Assembly: GCA_036794395.1 (NCBI GenBank)
Contig: DAIRGS010000036.1
Span: forward strand, 1-36,159
Source: DASXMX01 sp036794395
Lineage (GTDB): Bacteria > Planctomycetota > Phycisphaerae > Tepidisphaerales > Tepidisphaeraceae
DNA length: 36,159 nucleotides
Direction: 5' to 3'
A program made the position numbers and the translations under genes. This document shows positions 16,455 to 24,179 of the stretch, piece by piece. The first letter of the stretch is position 1. Every line of letters begins with the position of its first letter. The notes beneath the pieces were generated by a model. It made no database searches. It saw only the letters and a list, made by a program, of their open reading frames with translations, and was not told where the DNA came from.

Positions 16455-19226
16455 ATGCCAAAATATTTCGCCCTGATCCTCACCCTCCTTCTCCTATGCG
16501 CGACAACCTGCGCCGCCGATTTCACCCCCGACCCCGCCTCCATCCAGCATGAAGGCCCGGCTTACCGCTACCCCCAGGCCGGCTGGATTGTCGTTCATGT
16601 CGAAGGCGCCCCCTACGAACGCGGCGTTCAACAAGGCAAGCTTCTCCACGCCGAGATTCAGGATTACATCAAATGCTTCGCCGCCCAGCATGCCCCAAAA
16701 TCGCCCGCCGATGGATGGAAGCTCACCCGCACGCTCACCGATGCCCTCTTCACGCGCCATTTCGATCCGGAACTTCTCGAAGAAATGAAAGGCATCGCCG
16801 ACGGGGCAAACGCCGCCGGTGCAAAGTTCGATTCCCGCCCGCTCGATCTGACCGACATCGTCGCCCTCAACGCCTGGCCGGAAATCATCTCCCTCGATGA
16901 TGCCCTGCGCGCCGTCCCCACCGGGTTGGAAGGCAAGGATTTCGACAAGCTCTCGCCGCATCTCAAACCCGCCACGCGCACCAGCCGGTGCAGCGCCTTT
17001 GCCGCCACCGGCTCCGCCACCAAAGATGGCAAAGCGATCATCGGCCACATCACGATGTTCGATATCTACCCATGCAACTTCTTCAACGTCTGGCTCGACG
17101 TGAAACCCGCCAAGGGCCATCGCGTGGTCATCCAGGCGGCGCCCGGCTCGGTGCAAAGCGGAATGGATTGGTACATCAACGACGCCGGCATCGTCCTCAC
17201 CGAGACCACCATCGCCCAAACCCGCTTCAACCCCACCGGCCAATCCATCGGCTCCCGCTCGCGCATGGCCATGCAATATGGCGACGACATCGACTCGGTC
17301 GTCAAGCTCCTGGGCGACCAGGGCAATGGCCTCTACACCAACGAATGGCTCCTGGCCGACATGAAAACCAACGAGATCGCGATGTTCGAGCTCGGCACAC
17401 ATACCAGCCGGCTTCTTCGAAGCTCAAAAGATCAATGGTTCGACAATACAAAAGGTTTTTACTGGGGTTGCAACAACACCAAAGACCTCGCCGTGCGAAT
17501 GGAAACCCTCGCCTCCACAAGCGATCGCCCGGCAGACATGACCTTCTGCCCCGAGCCGCGTGATACCGCGTGGGTGCAGCTCTACCTGCAAAACAAAGGC
17601 AACATCGACTCCGATTTTGGCAAGCTCGCCTTCGGCAAACCTCCGCTTGCCGCCCGCAATTCCTGCGATGCCAAGTACACCACCGCCGATATGGCCCTCC
17701 AAATGAAAAGCTTCGCCCACTGGGGCGACCCGTATGGCCAGCTCTGGGAACCCCGCCCCCATGAACGCCAACAATTCCCCGCCGCCCAGCCCATCGTCCC
17801 CAATGACTGGACCGTCCTCACCGCCAACGTCCCGCCAGCGGAATCTGCCGCCAAATCCGCCTTGGCCGTGGATCTCGATGCAGGCACCAGCTCCGAAGAC
17901 TCCTCCGATGACGACGACAACACGCCCCCGCCGCCGCCCGTCTGGCACGGCACACTCCTCCCCGCCACCGACGCCGACCTCTGGCTTGCTACCGCCTTCG
18001 CCCGCTTTCATGATTATGTCGCCCACGAACACAATCTGATCAAAGGCCACGACAAGGACAATCCCACTAAAGACAATGATCCCGCCGTCACCATGGGTCG
18101 CCTTACCCCATCTGAGTGCGATGACTTAGCCGTCCAATATTTTGCCGCAAGCTCCGCGGCCATTCAGGCCGGCGCCGCTTTCAACTCAACTCCGCTCCGC
18201 CAGTTGTCCGTCGACCCCTCCACCGACGCCGCCTTCCAAAGTGCCACCGGCCGCGGCTTTATGATTCTCGCTGAGCTGCGCCGCCGCCTCGGCCCCGACA
18301 AATTCGACGCCGCGATGGATGCCTTCGGTCGCGATCATGCCGCCAAACCCACCACCACCGACGCATTCGTTCAAGCCATGGCCGCCGCCGCGCCCGAGGA
18401 CGACCGCGCCGCCCTGAAAGAATTCTTCGCCGCATCGCTCGATTCCCCGTTGTCGCTGCCAACGCTTGAATTGAAATCGGCCCACTGCAACAAGCACGAT
18501 TCAAACTATGCAGTCACCGGCTCAGTCTCATCGCATAACGGCTGCACACCCGCCAGCATCGATATCACCCTCGAAACCGACTCTTCCCAGACCACCCGCA
18601 CCTTCCCCTTCAATTCCGCCGGAATCGCCCAATTCAAATTCGATTCCGATGCCAAACCCACCCGCATCACCGTCAACAAGTACGCCCAGCTCCCCTGCAC
18701 CAATACCGCCCGATGGAGCAACGCCGCGTACAAGCGCGACCTTGAACACACCCTCATCATCTACGGCACGAAGACCGAATCCGAAGCCAACAAGATCGCC
18801 GCCGGCAAGCTCCAGCAGGGCATCATCGACCAATGGCAACACACCGTCGTCCCCATCAAGCCCGACACCGCCGTGAGCGAAGAAGACCTCCACGCCCACC
18901 ACCTCATCCTCGTCGGCCGCCCCAGTTCCAGCGAGTTGATCGCCCGCCTGAGCAAGGCCCTTCCCGTCACCATCACCTCCCAAACCTTCACCGCGAACAA
19001 CACGCTTTACGCCAACCCGCATTCCGCCGTCATCGCCTCCGCCCCAAATCCATCGGACCCCAACTACTCCATAGTCTGCGTAGCCGGCCTCTCCCCCGCC
19101 GCCACCTTAAAAGCCGCCGAGTCCCTCCCCGAATCCGCCATCGCTCCGATCCGGATTCTTACCGCCGGGCATAAACCCAGGGACGTTATTCCCACCGCCG
19201 TGCAACTCTCTCGCGAACTGCCCTGA
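16455..19226 (+). CDS. C45-type Ntn hydrolase fused to a gluzincin-like C-terminal region, secreted
   Basis: The ATG at 16455 starts a signal peptide (YFALILTLLLLCATTCA), giving 923 residues; the frame upstream to 16329 is not protein-like. Residues about 40-455 resemble the C45/phospholipase B-like Ntn-hydrolase family: YERGVQQGKLLHAEI near the start, C179 in TSRCSAFAATG as the likely autocatalytic nucleophile after self-cleavage, and NDAGIVLTETT. Residues 478-495 are an acidic, then poly-proline linker. From about 500 the pattern resembles the helical C-terminal part of M1-type metallopeptidases (GRGFMILAELRRRLGPDKFD, then KPTTTDAFVQAMAA), with no HEXXH zinc site. The last 170 residues look like an alpha/beta domain (HTLIIYGTKTESEANKIAAG, LILVGRPSSSELIARL). 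The substrate is unknown; amide bond hydrolysis or acyl transfer is expected. Confidence 0.75.
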   Translation: MPKYFALILTLLLLCATTCAADFTPDPASIQHEGPAYRYPQAGWIVVHVEGAPYERGVQQGKLLHAEIQDYIKCFAAQHAPKSPADGWKLTRTLTDALFTRHFDPELLEEMKGIADGANAAGAKFDSRPLDLTDIVALNAWPEIISLDDALRAVPTGLEGKDFDKLSPHLKPATRTSRCSAFAATGSATKDGKAIIGHITMFDIYPCNFFNVWLDVKPAKGHRVVIQAAPGSVQSGMDWYINDAGIVLTETTIAQTRFNPTGQSIGSRSRMAMQYGDDIDSVVKLLGDQGNGLYTNEWLLADMKTNEIAMFELGTHTSRLLRSSKDQWFDNTKGFYWGCNNTKDLAVRMETLASTSDRPADMTFCPEPRDTAWVQLYLQNKGNIDSDFGKLAFGKPPLAARNSCDAKYTTADMALQMKSFAHWGDPYGQLWEPRPHERQQFPAAQPIVPNDWTVLTANVPPAESAAKSALAVDLDAGTSSEDSSDDDDNTPPPPPVWHGTLLPATDADLWLATAFARFHDYVAHEHNLIKGHDKDNPTKDNDPAVTMGRLTPSECDDLAVQYFAASSAAIQAGAAFNSTPLRQLSVDPSTDAAFQSATGRGFMILAELRRRLGPDKFDAAMDAFGRDHAAKPTTTDAFVQAMAAAAPEDDRAALKEFFAASLDSPLSLPTLELKSAHCNKHDSNYAVTGSVSSHNGCTPASIDITLETDSSQTTRTFPFNSAGIAQFKFDSDAKPTRITVNKYAQLPCTNTARWSNAAYKRDLEHTLIIYGTKTESEANKIAAGKLQQGIIDQWQHTVVPIKPDTAVSEEDLHAHHLILVGRPSSSELIARLSKALPVTITSQTFTANNTLYANPHSAVIASAPNPSDPNYSIVCVAGLSPAATLKAAESLPESAIAPIRILTAGHKPRDVIPTAVQLSRELP

Positions 19227-19256
19227 TCCTACACCCCAATGCGTTTTCGCAGTTCT

Positions 19257-19709
19257 TTACGCGTTGTGCCAATCGGTGGCCGGCACAAAACGAGCGATAT
19301 GTTTGGTATTGGACGTCGCGACAACCATATCGGTAAGCGGAATTCCGCTGTTCCGCACTTGAGCACAGAGGATCAAATCAATGTCCAGCGCTCGGGCATC
19401 CGCCGTCGGAATCCCGTCGCGCCGGCTTTCTGCCCACATCTCAGCCGCCGTGACAAAGTCCTTTGATGTCACAACGCGGAAGCGATCGGTTTCCGCATGC
19501 ACAAATCTGTCCAAAGCCGCGAGTGAGTTGGTTTTTGCGAGTCGAAGCAACTCCCGCCGAATCTCATAATGGACAATCTCGGGTACAATCAGCCGCGCTC
19601 CCTCGGCCAACCGCTCTTTTGCCCATCGCCGGCACGCTTCAGCGGGCGCTATTCCGGCGCGTTGGAACAGCAACCCCAGTGGACCGGAGTCGATAAAAAT
19701 AAATCTCAT
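19257..19709 (-). CDS. PIN-domain toxin of a VapBC-like pair
   Basis: This 150-residue PIN nuclease has acidic residues at the expected sites: D7 (FIDSGPLGLL), a glutamate in IVPEIVHYEIRREL, and aspartates in LDIDLILCAQ and PLTDMVVATSNTKHIARF, which closes the fold as in VapC-like proteins. PIN toxins cut tRNA or rRNA when free of antitoxin. Its start (19709) overlaps the antitoxin stop by 4 bp, the coupling typical of toxin-antitoxin operons. The first motif reads DSG instead of the common DTS/DAS, and the protein is slightly longer than average. It could also be a PIN regulator outside a toxin system, but the context favours toxin. Confidence 0.82.
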   Translation of the reverse strand: MRFIFIDSGPLGLLFQRAGIAPAEACRRWAKERLAEGARLIVPEIVHYEIRRELLRLAKTNSLAALDRFVHAETDRFRVVTSKDFVTAAEMWAESRRDGIPTADARALDIDLILCAQVRNSGIPLTDMVVATSNTKHIARFVPATDWHNA

Positions 19710-20002
19710 GGATAAACGATCCTCGCGTCAGGTCCGTCCGTCGCAATGCGAGTTTGATTCAACGCATTCTTAAATTCATCAAACTCGACCTCCCGCCGTT
19801 CGATTTCCGCCGGGTCATCGGTCGCGGTTTCGGCTTCCCACTCGTTCAGGATCTCGATGCTGGCACGATTGGATGGAACCGCATCAGTTAGCGATAGCGC
19901 TGCGTCGATCAATTGTTCTGCAAGCTGATTCACTCCCACACCCGTGCGCGCCGCCTCGGCAAGCAGACGATTCTCAGTCTCAGTTGAAAGTGTGATAGTC
20001 AT
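19706..20002 (-). CDS. Ribbon-helix-helix type antitoxin, partner of the PIN toxin
   Basis: The ATG at 20002 gives 98 residues; GAGG lies about 8 bases upstream. The N-terminus (MTITLSTETENRLLAEAARTG, then VNQLAEQLIDAAL) is a strand plus two helices, as in CopG/RHH DNA-binding domains. The C-terminal half is acidic (NEWEAETATDDPAEIERREVE), suited to wrapping the basic toxin. The predicted role is to neutralise the PIN protein and repress the operon. Translation is coupled to the toxin by a 4-bp overlap. Confidence 0.78.
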   Translation of the reverse strand: MTITLSTETENRLLAEAARTGVGVNQLAEQLIDAALSLTDAVPSNRASIEILNEWEAETATDDPAEIERREVEFDEFKNALNQTRIATDGPDARIVYP

Positions 20003-20213
20003 GAAGCAACCTCGCTGCACAATCCCCAATTCTACTTAGATAGTATCGGGGGACGGTCTGCCAGATCAATTGCCGAATATCACCCCGCCTAAACGCAGCC
20101 AGATCGTTACTACAATCAACGAACTCACTCGCAAACTGACTTTTATCATTCCCCGCTTTTCATCGCGCGACAACTTCCCTCCAATAACTTCACTCCCCGC
20201 TCCCACCCCCACG

Positions 20214-20255
20214 CCGGGGTATAGCGCAGCCGTACTCGGCGCAGCGCCACCCCGG
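20214..20255. repeat. 42-bp compound palindrome
   Basis: CCGGGGT (20214-20220) pairs with ACCCCGG (20249-20255). Inside, GCGC (20224-20227) pairs with 20244-20247 and CCG (20230-20232) with CGG (20237-20239), so the entire stretch can fold into one branched hairpin. It lies in the 307-bp spacer between the divergent antitoxin and monooxygenase genes, where no further gene is visible. Confidence 0.5.
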
Positions 20256-20309
20256 ATCCTCACAGCGCCTTATTTGAACTTTCAACGATTCCCTTCCATA
20301 CAATCCCCC

Positions 20310-21836
20310 ATGCAGCCCCCCATCCTCATCGTCGGCGCCGGCCCCACCGGATTGGTCCTCGCCCTCTGGCTCGCCAAATCGGGCATCCCCATCCGCATCA
20401 TCGAAAAAAACGCCGGCCCTGGCCAGGCCTCCCGCGCGATGGCCGTTCAGGCGCGCACGCTCGAGTTCTATCGCCAGCTCGGCATTGCCGGCCAGGTCAT
20501 CGATGCCGGCATCAAAATGAACGGGCTCAAATTGCGCAAGGGCGTCCGCGAAGTGGCCTCCTTCCCTTTCATGAATATCGGCACCGATATAAGCCCATTC
20601 CCCTTCGTCCTCAGCTTTCCGCAAGACGATCACGAACACCTGCTCTCCCGGGTCCTCGAAGATCTGGGCATCCCCATCGAATGGAATACGCAACTCATCA
20701 GCTTCAATCAGGATAATTCATCCGTCCACACGGTGCTAAGTAAAAACGGCTCCGAAGAATCCGCGAGTTTCGCCTACGTGTGCGGCTGCGACGGAGCCCA
20801 CAGCACCGTCCGCCAGCAACTCGGCCTCGGCTTTCCCGGCGGACCCTACGAAAAATCCTTCTACGTCGCCGATGTCCAGGCCAAAGGCCTGATCTTCAAT
20901 CAGGATGTGAATATCTCTGTCAGCCCCGGCTCATTTGCCCTGGCGTTCCCCGTCCGCAGCAGCGGCATGTTCCGCCTGATCGGCGTCATTCCCGCCGAGC
21001 TGACCGCGTGCGATCACATCACTTTCGAAGACATCCGCCCCGAGGTGACAAAGCAGATGGAAACCGATGTGCAACACGTCAATTGGTTTTCAACCTATCG
21101 CGTACACCACCGCGTCGCCGACCATTTCCGTAAAGGCCGCGTATTCATCGCCGGCGATGCGGGCCACGTGCATTCCCCCGTCGGCGGCCAAGGCATGAAC
21201 ACCGGCATCGGCGATGCCGTCAACCTCGCCTGGAAACTCGCCGACGTCATCCACGGCCACGCCAATCCCACCCTACTCGACACCTACGACTCCGAACGCA
21301 TCGCCTTCGCCCACACCCTCGTCGCCACCACCGACCGGCTTTTCGAAATCGTCGTCGGCACCGGAGCCAAGTCCACTTTCTTCCGAAGTATTTTCATCCC
21401 CTACATCGCACCCATACTGCTGCGCTCCAGGGCAGTGCGTCGCGCCCAGTTCCGCCTCGTCTCCCAGACCCGAATCGAATACCGCCGCAGCAGCGCCTTA
21501 AGCACGGGCGAAGCCGGCTCGATTCACGGAGGCGATCGCCTGCCCTGGCTACCCAATCAAGACAATTTCAAATCGCTCAATTCCCTCGCATGGCAGCTTC
21601 ATGTCTTCGCCGAACTCACCAGCGCCCTACGCGAGTTGGCCGCGCAGCGCACCCTCCCCATTCACACCTTCGCGTGCGACGAAACCGCAAAAGCAGCCGG
21701 CCTCGCCCCCGGCGCAACGTACCTGATCCGCCCCGACGGCTACATCGCCCACGCGCAGCTCGATCAGAACACACAACCTTTGGATCACGTCGTCTCCAAA
21801 TGGCTAACATCGGAGCCGATCACCCAACCGGTTTAG
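20310..21836 (+). CDS. FAD-dependent aromatic monooxygenase (PheA/TetX/UbiH-like)
   Basis: The ATG at 20310 gives 508 residues and starts directly before the dinucleotide-binding motif VGAGPTGLVLALWLAKSG; the upstream open frame (to 20070) is spacer. Other flavoprotein hydroxylase marks are the arginine-containing SRAMAVQARTLEFYRQLG, CGCDGAHSTVRQQLGL (DG motif), and FIAGDAGHVHSPVGGQGMNT (GD motif contacting FAD ribose). The C-terminal 100 residues (from about 405) resemble the thioredoxin-like domain of phenol hydroxylase-type enzymes. It probably hydroxylates a phenolic or polycyclic substrate using NAD(P)H and O2. The substrate is unknown, and no pathway genes are adjacent. Confidence 0.88.
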   Translation: MQPPILIVGAGPTGLVLALWLAKSGIPIRIIEKNAGPGQASRAMAVQARTLEFYRQLGIAGQVIDAGIKMNGLKLRKGVREVASFPFMNIGTDISPFPFVLSFPQDDHEHLLSRVLEDLGIPIEWNTQLISFNQDNSSVHTVLSKNGSEESASFAYVCGCDGAHSTVRQQLGLGFPGGPYEKSFYVADVQAKGLIFNQDVNISVSPGSFALAFPVRSSGMFRLIGVIPAELTACDHITFEDIRPEVTKQMETDVQHVNWFSTYRVHHRVADHFRKGRVFIAGDAGHVHSPVGGQGMNTGIGDAVNLAWKLADVIHGHANPTLLDTYDSERIAFAHTLVATTDRLFEIVVGTGAKSTFFRSIFIPYIAPILLRSRAVRRAQFRLVSQTRIEYRRSSALSTGEAGSIHGGDRLPWLPNQDNFKSLNSLAWQLHVFAELTSALRELAAQRTLPIHTFACDETAKAAGLAPGATYLIRPDGYIAHAQLDQNTQPLDHVVSKWLTSEPITQPV

Positions 21837-21860
21837 CCCGCAGAATTCATGAATATTCCG

Positions 21861-21888
21861 GGTTAGCGGTCGGATCGCAGGTCCACCC
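21861..21888. repeat. Half copy of the long-hairpin repeat
   Basis: This stretch matches the left arm of the hairpin at 11701-11732 (shared core TTAGCGGTCGGA-CGCAGGTCCACC) with one substitution and one base missing. No matching right arm is seen nearby. It lies between the convergent monooxygenase stop and sigma factor stop. The bases just before it (21849-21866) resemble those after the truncated HD gene at 29679-29696. Confidence 0.65.
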
Positions 21889-21902
21889 ATACTGCGCGTT
21901 GC

Positions 21903-22589
21903 TCACTCGGAAGTTTTGCCTCGAGTGGCAATCCGCCGAAATACCGCCGCGACAACTCGATCGCAGCGCGCTTCCCCAAACGAAAACGCTTCGCGGAGTT
22001 TTGGCATCGCATTTCGCTCAATTGTCTCTGATAACAGCCGACGACCGCGATGTAGCCCAACTTTTACATTCGATTCTGAAAGCCGCAGTGATTGGGCCGT
22101 TTCCCGTGTACTGAGCCCCTCGACCAGGCGGAGCATGACAATCGCCCGCAAGCTCGTCGGAAGCGAATCCATCGCCGCCGCCAGCGACGTCCTCAGTTCA
22201 TCACGCGCAATCGAATCGTTTTCGCTCGGCGATGTGTCGCTCATTTGTAGTGCATCAAGGTCCAAGCCATCTGTGACGCGCGACTGCCGTTTGCGCCGTT
22301 GCGGGCGCAGCGCCTGATGAAACGCAATCCGCGACAACCACGTCACCACGCTCGACCGGCCTTCAAAACGAGCAAGGTTCGCGTACGCCCGCAGATACGT
22401 CTCCTGCACGATCTCCTCGGCTTCGTCGCTGTTGCGTACAACCGATCGCGCCAGCCGGAACAGCCTCTGGTTATGGCGTCGCATGAGCAATTCGAATACG
22501 CCGCTGTCACCCCCGATAATCCGCTCGACCAATTCCGCGTCGGTCAGCGGCGCCATCAGTTCCAGCTTCGGCGGAAGGGTCCTCATCAT
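21903..22589 (-). CDS. ECF-type RNA polymerase sigma factor
   Basis: This 228-residue protein has region 2 (about 20-90: ELLMRRHNQRLFRLARSVV, then EAEEIVQETYLRAYANL for -10 recognition) and region 4 (about 135-190: SLPTSLRAIVMLRLVEGLS, then TRETAQSLRLSESNVKVGLH as the helix-turn-helix for -35 contact). A basic 35-residue tail follows. The start could be the ATG at 22589 or the inner Met 12 (MAPLTDAEL). No anti-sigma factor is visible next to it. The gene upstream on the same strand is a DoxX-like membrane protein 129 bp away. ECF factors control small stress or envelope regulons; the signal here is unknown. Confidence 0.9.
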   Translation of the reverse strand: MMRTLPPKLELMAPLTDAELVERIIGGDSGVFELLMRRHNQRLFRLARSVVRNSDEAEEIVQETYLRAYANLARFEGRSSVVTWLSRIAFHQALRPQRRKRQSRVTDGLDLDALQMSDTSPSENDSIARDELRTSLAAAMDSLPTSLRAIVMLRLVEGLSTRETAQSLRLSESNVKVGLHRGRRLLSETIERNAMPKLREAFSFGEARCDRVVAAVFRRIATRGKTSE

Positions 22590-22639
22590 TCAATCTCGCG
22601 GAAATAAAACGGGTGCATGACGTTTAAGGCGATCCACTT

Positions 22640-22704
22640 CTCCCTCCACCGGTACGCCGGGGGAAGCGAGCGGAATTGGCGACTGCCCGCGAGCGGGTAG
22701 GGAG
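22640..22704. other. Structured spacer between DoxX-like and sigma genes
   Basis: CTCCCTCCACC (22640-22650) pairs with GGTAGGGAG (22696-22704) apart from a 2-base bulge. Between them CCCGC-ga-GCGGG (22686-22697) forms its own perfect hairpin that competes with the outer stem. It may attenuate transcription between the two leftward genes or be another palindromic repeat. Confidence 0.35.
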
Positions 22705-22718
22705 GGGGTTCTTTCAGT

Positions 22719-23144
22719 CTACGCGATGGCGGGTCTGGCGATGCCCGGCTTCACTCGACGCCCAAGCATCGGCTCCCCCCGCAATGCCGCAATATTTCCC
22801 AACGTGAGTGCCCCCAATGCCATGACCAGATCACGAACCGCAATATCATAAAACCCGGCAACGATCACCGACACCGCAATCAATACCAGCCACAGCGCCA
22901 CAACATATGCCCCCAGCCGCGGCAAGATCGTCAACACCGCCAGCCCCGCAATAATCTCAATCACCCCGACGCCCATCATAAACGTGTGCGGGCTGACCGG
23001 AATGACCTTCACCGCAAACCCCGGCAGATACTTCGCCCAATCCGTCAGCAGATTCAGAAACTTATCCGCCCCCGCAACGATCGGCACAAGCCCGTAGCAC
23101 AGCCACAGCGGAGTGTAAATACCGTCAAGTGATTCGTTCTTCAT
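22719..23144 (-). CDS. DoxX-like four-helix membrane protein
   Basis: This 141-residue protein has four predicted transmembrane helices at about 12-30, 52-72, 75-95 and 100-122 (for example FMMGVGVIEIIAGLAVLTI and VALWLVLIAVSVIVAGFYDI). The early motif WLCYGLVPIVAGADKFLNLL resembles the DoxX/SURF4-like signature. These small inner-membrane proteins are tied to redox stress or quinone-linked processes in some bacteria, but most have no defined role. It is divergent from the ABM-like gene (206 bp apart) and upstream of the sigma factor. Confidence 0.75.
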   Translation of the reverse strand: MKNESLDGIYTPLWLCYGLVPIVAGADKFLNLLTDWAKYLPGFAVKVIPVSPHTFMMGVGVIEIIAGLAVLTILPRLGAYVVALWLVLIAVSVIVAGFYDIAVRDLVMALGALTLGNIAALRGEPMLGRRVKPGIARPAIA

Positions 23145-23350
23145 GCTCCTATTGAGCCGCTCACCGCCGTTTGGTTACAAATAATATCCCATCCGATTAT
23201 TTATTGACGGCCAGTGATGTATTTCAGCCGAAGGACATGCCGGCATCGCGCAAGATTGATATTCGCGGAGCAAAACAAGAAGAAAACAGTTGACAACTTC
23301 TTGCGATGCCATCACACTCCCCAGAACCAACCTCATTGAAGGACGCCCCC

Positions 23351-23656
23351 ATGATCGTCGTCCGCGATATCTTCCGGCTTAAATTTGGACAGTCCAAGGA
23401 AGCAATGGCGCTATGGAAGGAAGCCGCCGGGTTGCTGCGCAACTCCGGATATGGAGCCGTCAACGTGCGGCTACTCACCGACCTGGCCGGTGCGCCTTAT
23501 TACACGGTTATCCTGGAATCCACCTTCAACTCAGTTGCCGATTGGGAGGCCGCCCATCAAGCGGCCCGCGGCAACGCGCCCTGGAAGGATGTCTACGCCA
23601 AGATCATCCCCTTCACCGAAACAGGCACCCGCGAAATACTTTCAGTCGTCACCTAA
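23351..23656 (+). CDS. ABM/NIPSNAP-like dimeric alpha-beta barrel protein
   Basis: The ATG at 23351 gives 101 residues, with AAGGA about 8 bases upstream. The pattern is a ferredoxin-like alpha-beta barrel: first strand IVVRDIFRLKFGQ, helix KEAMALWKEAAGLLRNSG, strands AVNVRLLTDL and YYTVILESTFN, helix SVADWEAAHQAARG, and final strand TETGTREILSVV. Such cofactor-free or haem-binding barrels include quinol and antibiotic-biosynthesis monooxygenases and NIPSNAP-like stress proteins. The specific reaction is unknown. Divergence from the DoxX-like gene suggests shared regulation, a pairing seen in oxidative-stress neighbourhoods. Confidence 0.75.
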   Translation: MIVVRDIFRLKFGQSKEAMALWKEAAGLLRNSGYGAVNVRLLTDLAGAPYYTVILESTFNSVADWEAAHQAARGNAPWKDVYAKIIPFTETGTREILSVVT

Positions 23657-23728
23657 AAGCGGGCCAACGTCATAACAAATCGAAATAGTGGCCGGGAAAG
23701 TCGCAATCATCCCGCGCTGCCCCCCCCC

Positions 23729-23917
23729 TCAAATTCCCCTGCCGGTCTCCGGCTTCTGTAACATCGCTTCCAACCGCCGCCTCGCCTCCGACAGCAACCC
23801 CGCCACCCCCATCAGTTCCCCGCTGACGTCATCTTCCGTCCGCGCTACCGCAACGAGGCTCATGATTGTCTCGTCCATTTTCCGACGCAGCTCCTCGCGT
23901 GCTTCTCGGGTTAACAT
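23729..23917 (-). CDS. Small helical hypothetical protein
   Basis: From the ATG at 23917 this is a 62-residue protein, almost wholly helical and highly charged: LTREAREELRRKMDETIMSL, ARTEDDVSGELMGVAGLLSE, ARRRLEAMLQKPE. The heptad-like spacing suggests a helical hairpin or coiled coil. The open frame extends to 23953, but that stretch looks less protein-like. No ribosome binding site is visible and I recognise no family. The residue make-up is more protein-like than the opposing frames, so I keep it at modest confidence. Confidence 0.4.
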   Translation of the reverse strand: MLTREAREELRRKMDETIMSLVAVARTEDDVSGELMGVAGLLSEARRRLEAMLQKPETGRGI

Positions 23918-24179
23918 GCAAAGATATTGCAACGTGGCCGCTCGTCTATCCACCCCCTAATCCATGGGGGTATCGCGCCATATATAGATATGACAATGAG
24001 TTATCGATTGTCAGATAAATTACAAATGCTGATTTTTGGAGACATAATAACTCACACAATTGCCCGCGATCGGTTCCCGGAGTACCTTTCCACGCTCCAT
24101 GCTGCCGCCAGCCGCGGAGGGCAAATCGCCGAATAAAGTGTAAATCGCTGTTGCCTCGATGAGATAGGAGTTGTCAGTC

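Noticed and set aside
23927..24136. Short plus-strand open frame in the spacer before shc
   Set aside because: No ribosome binding site or protein-like pattern. The region is AT-rich and better read as promoter DNA.
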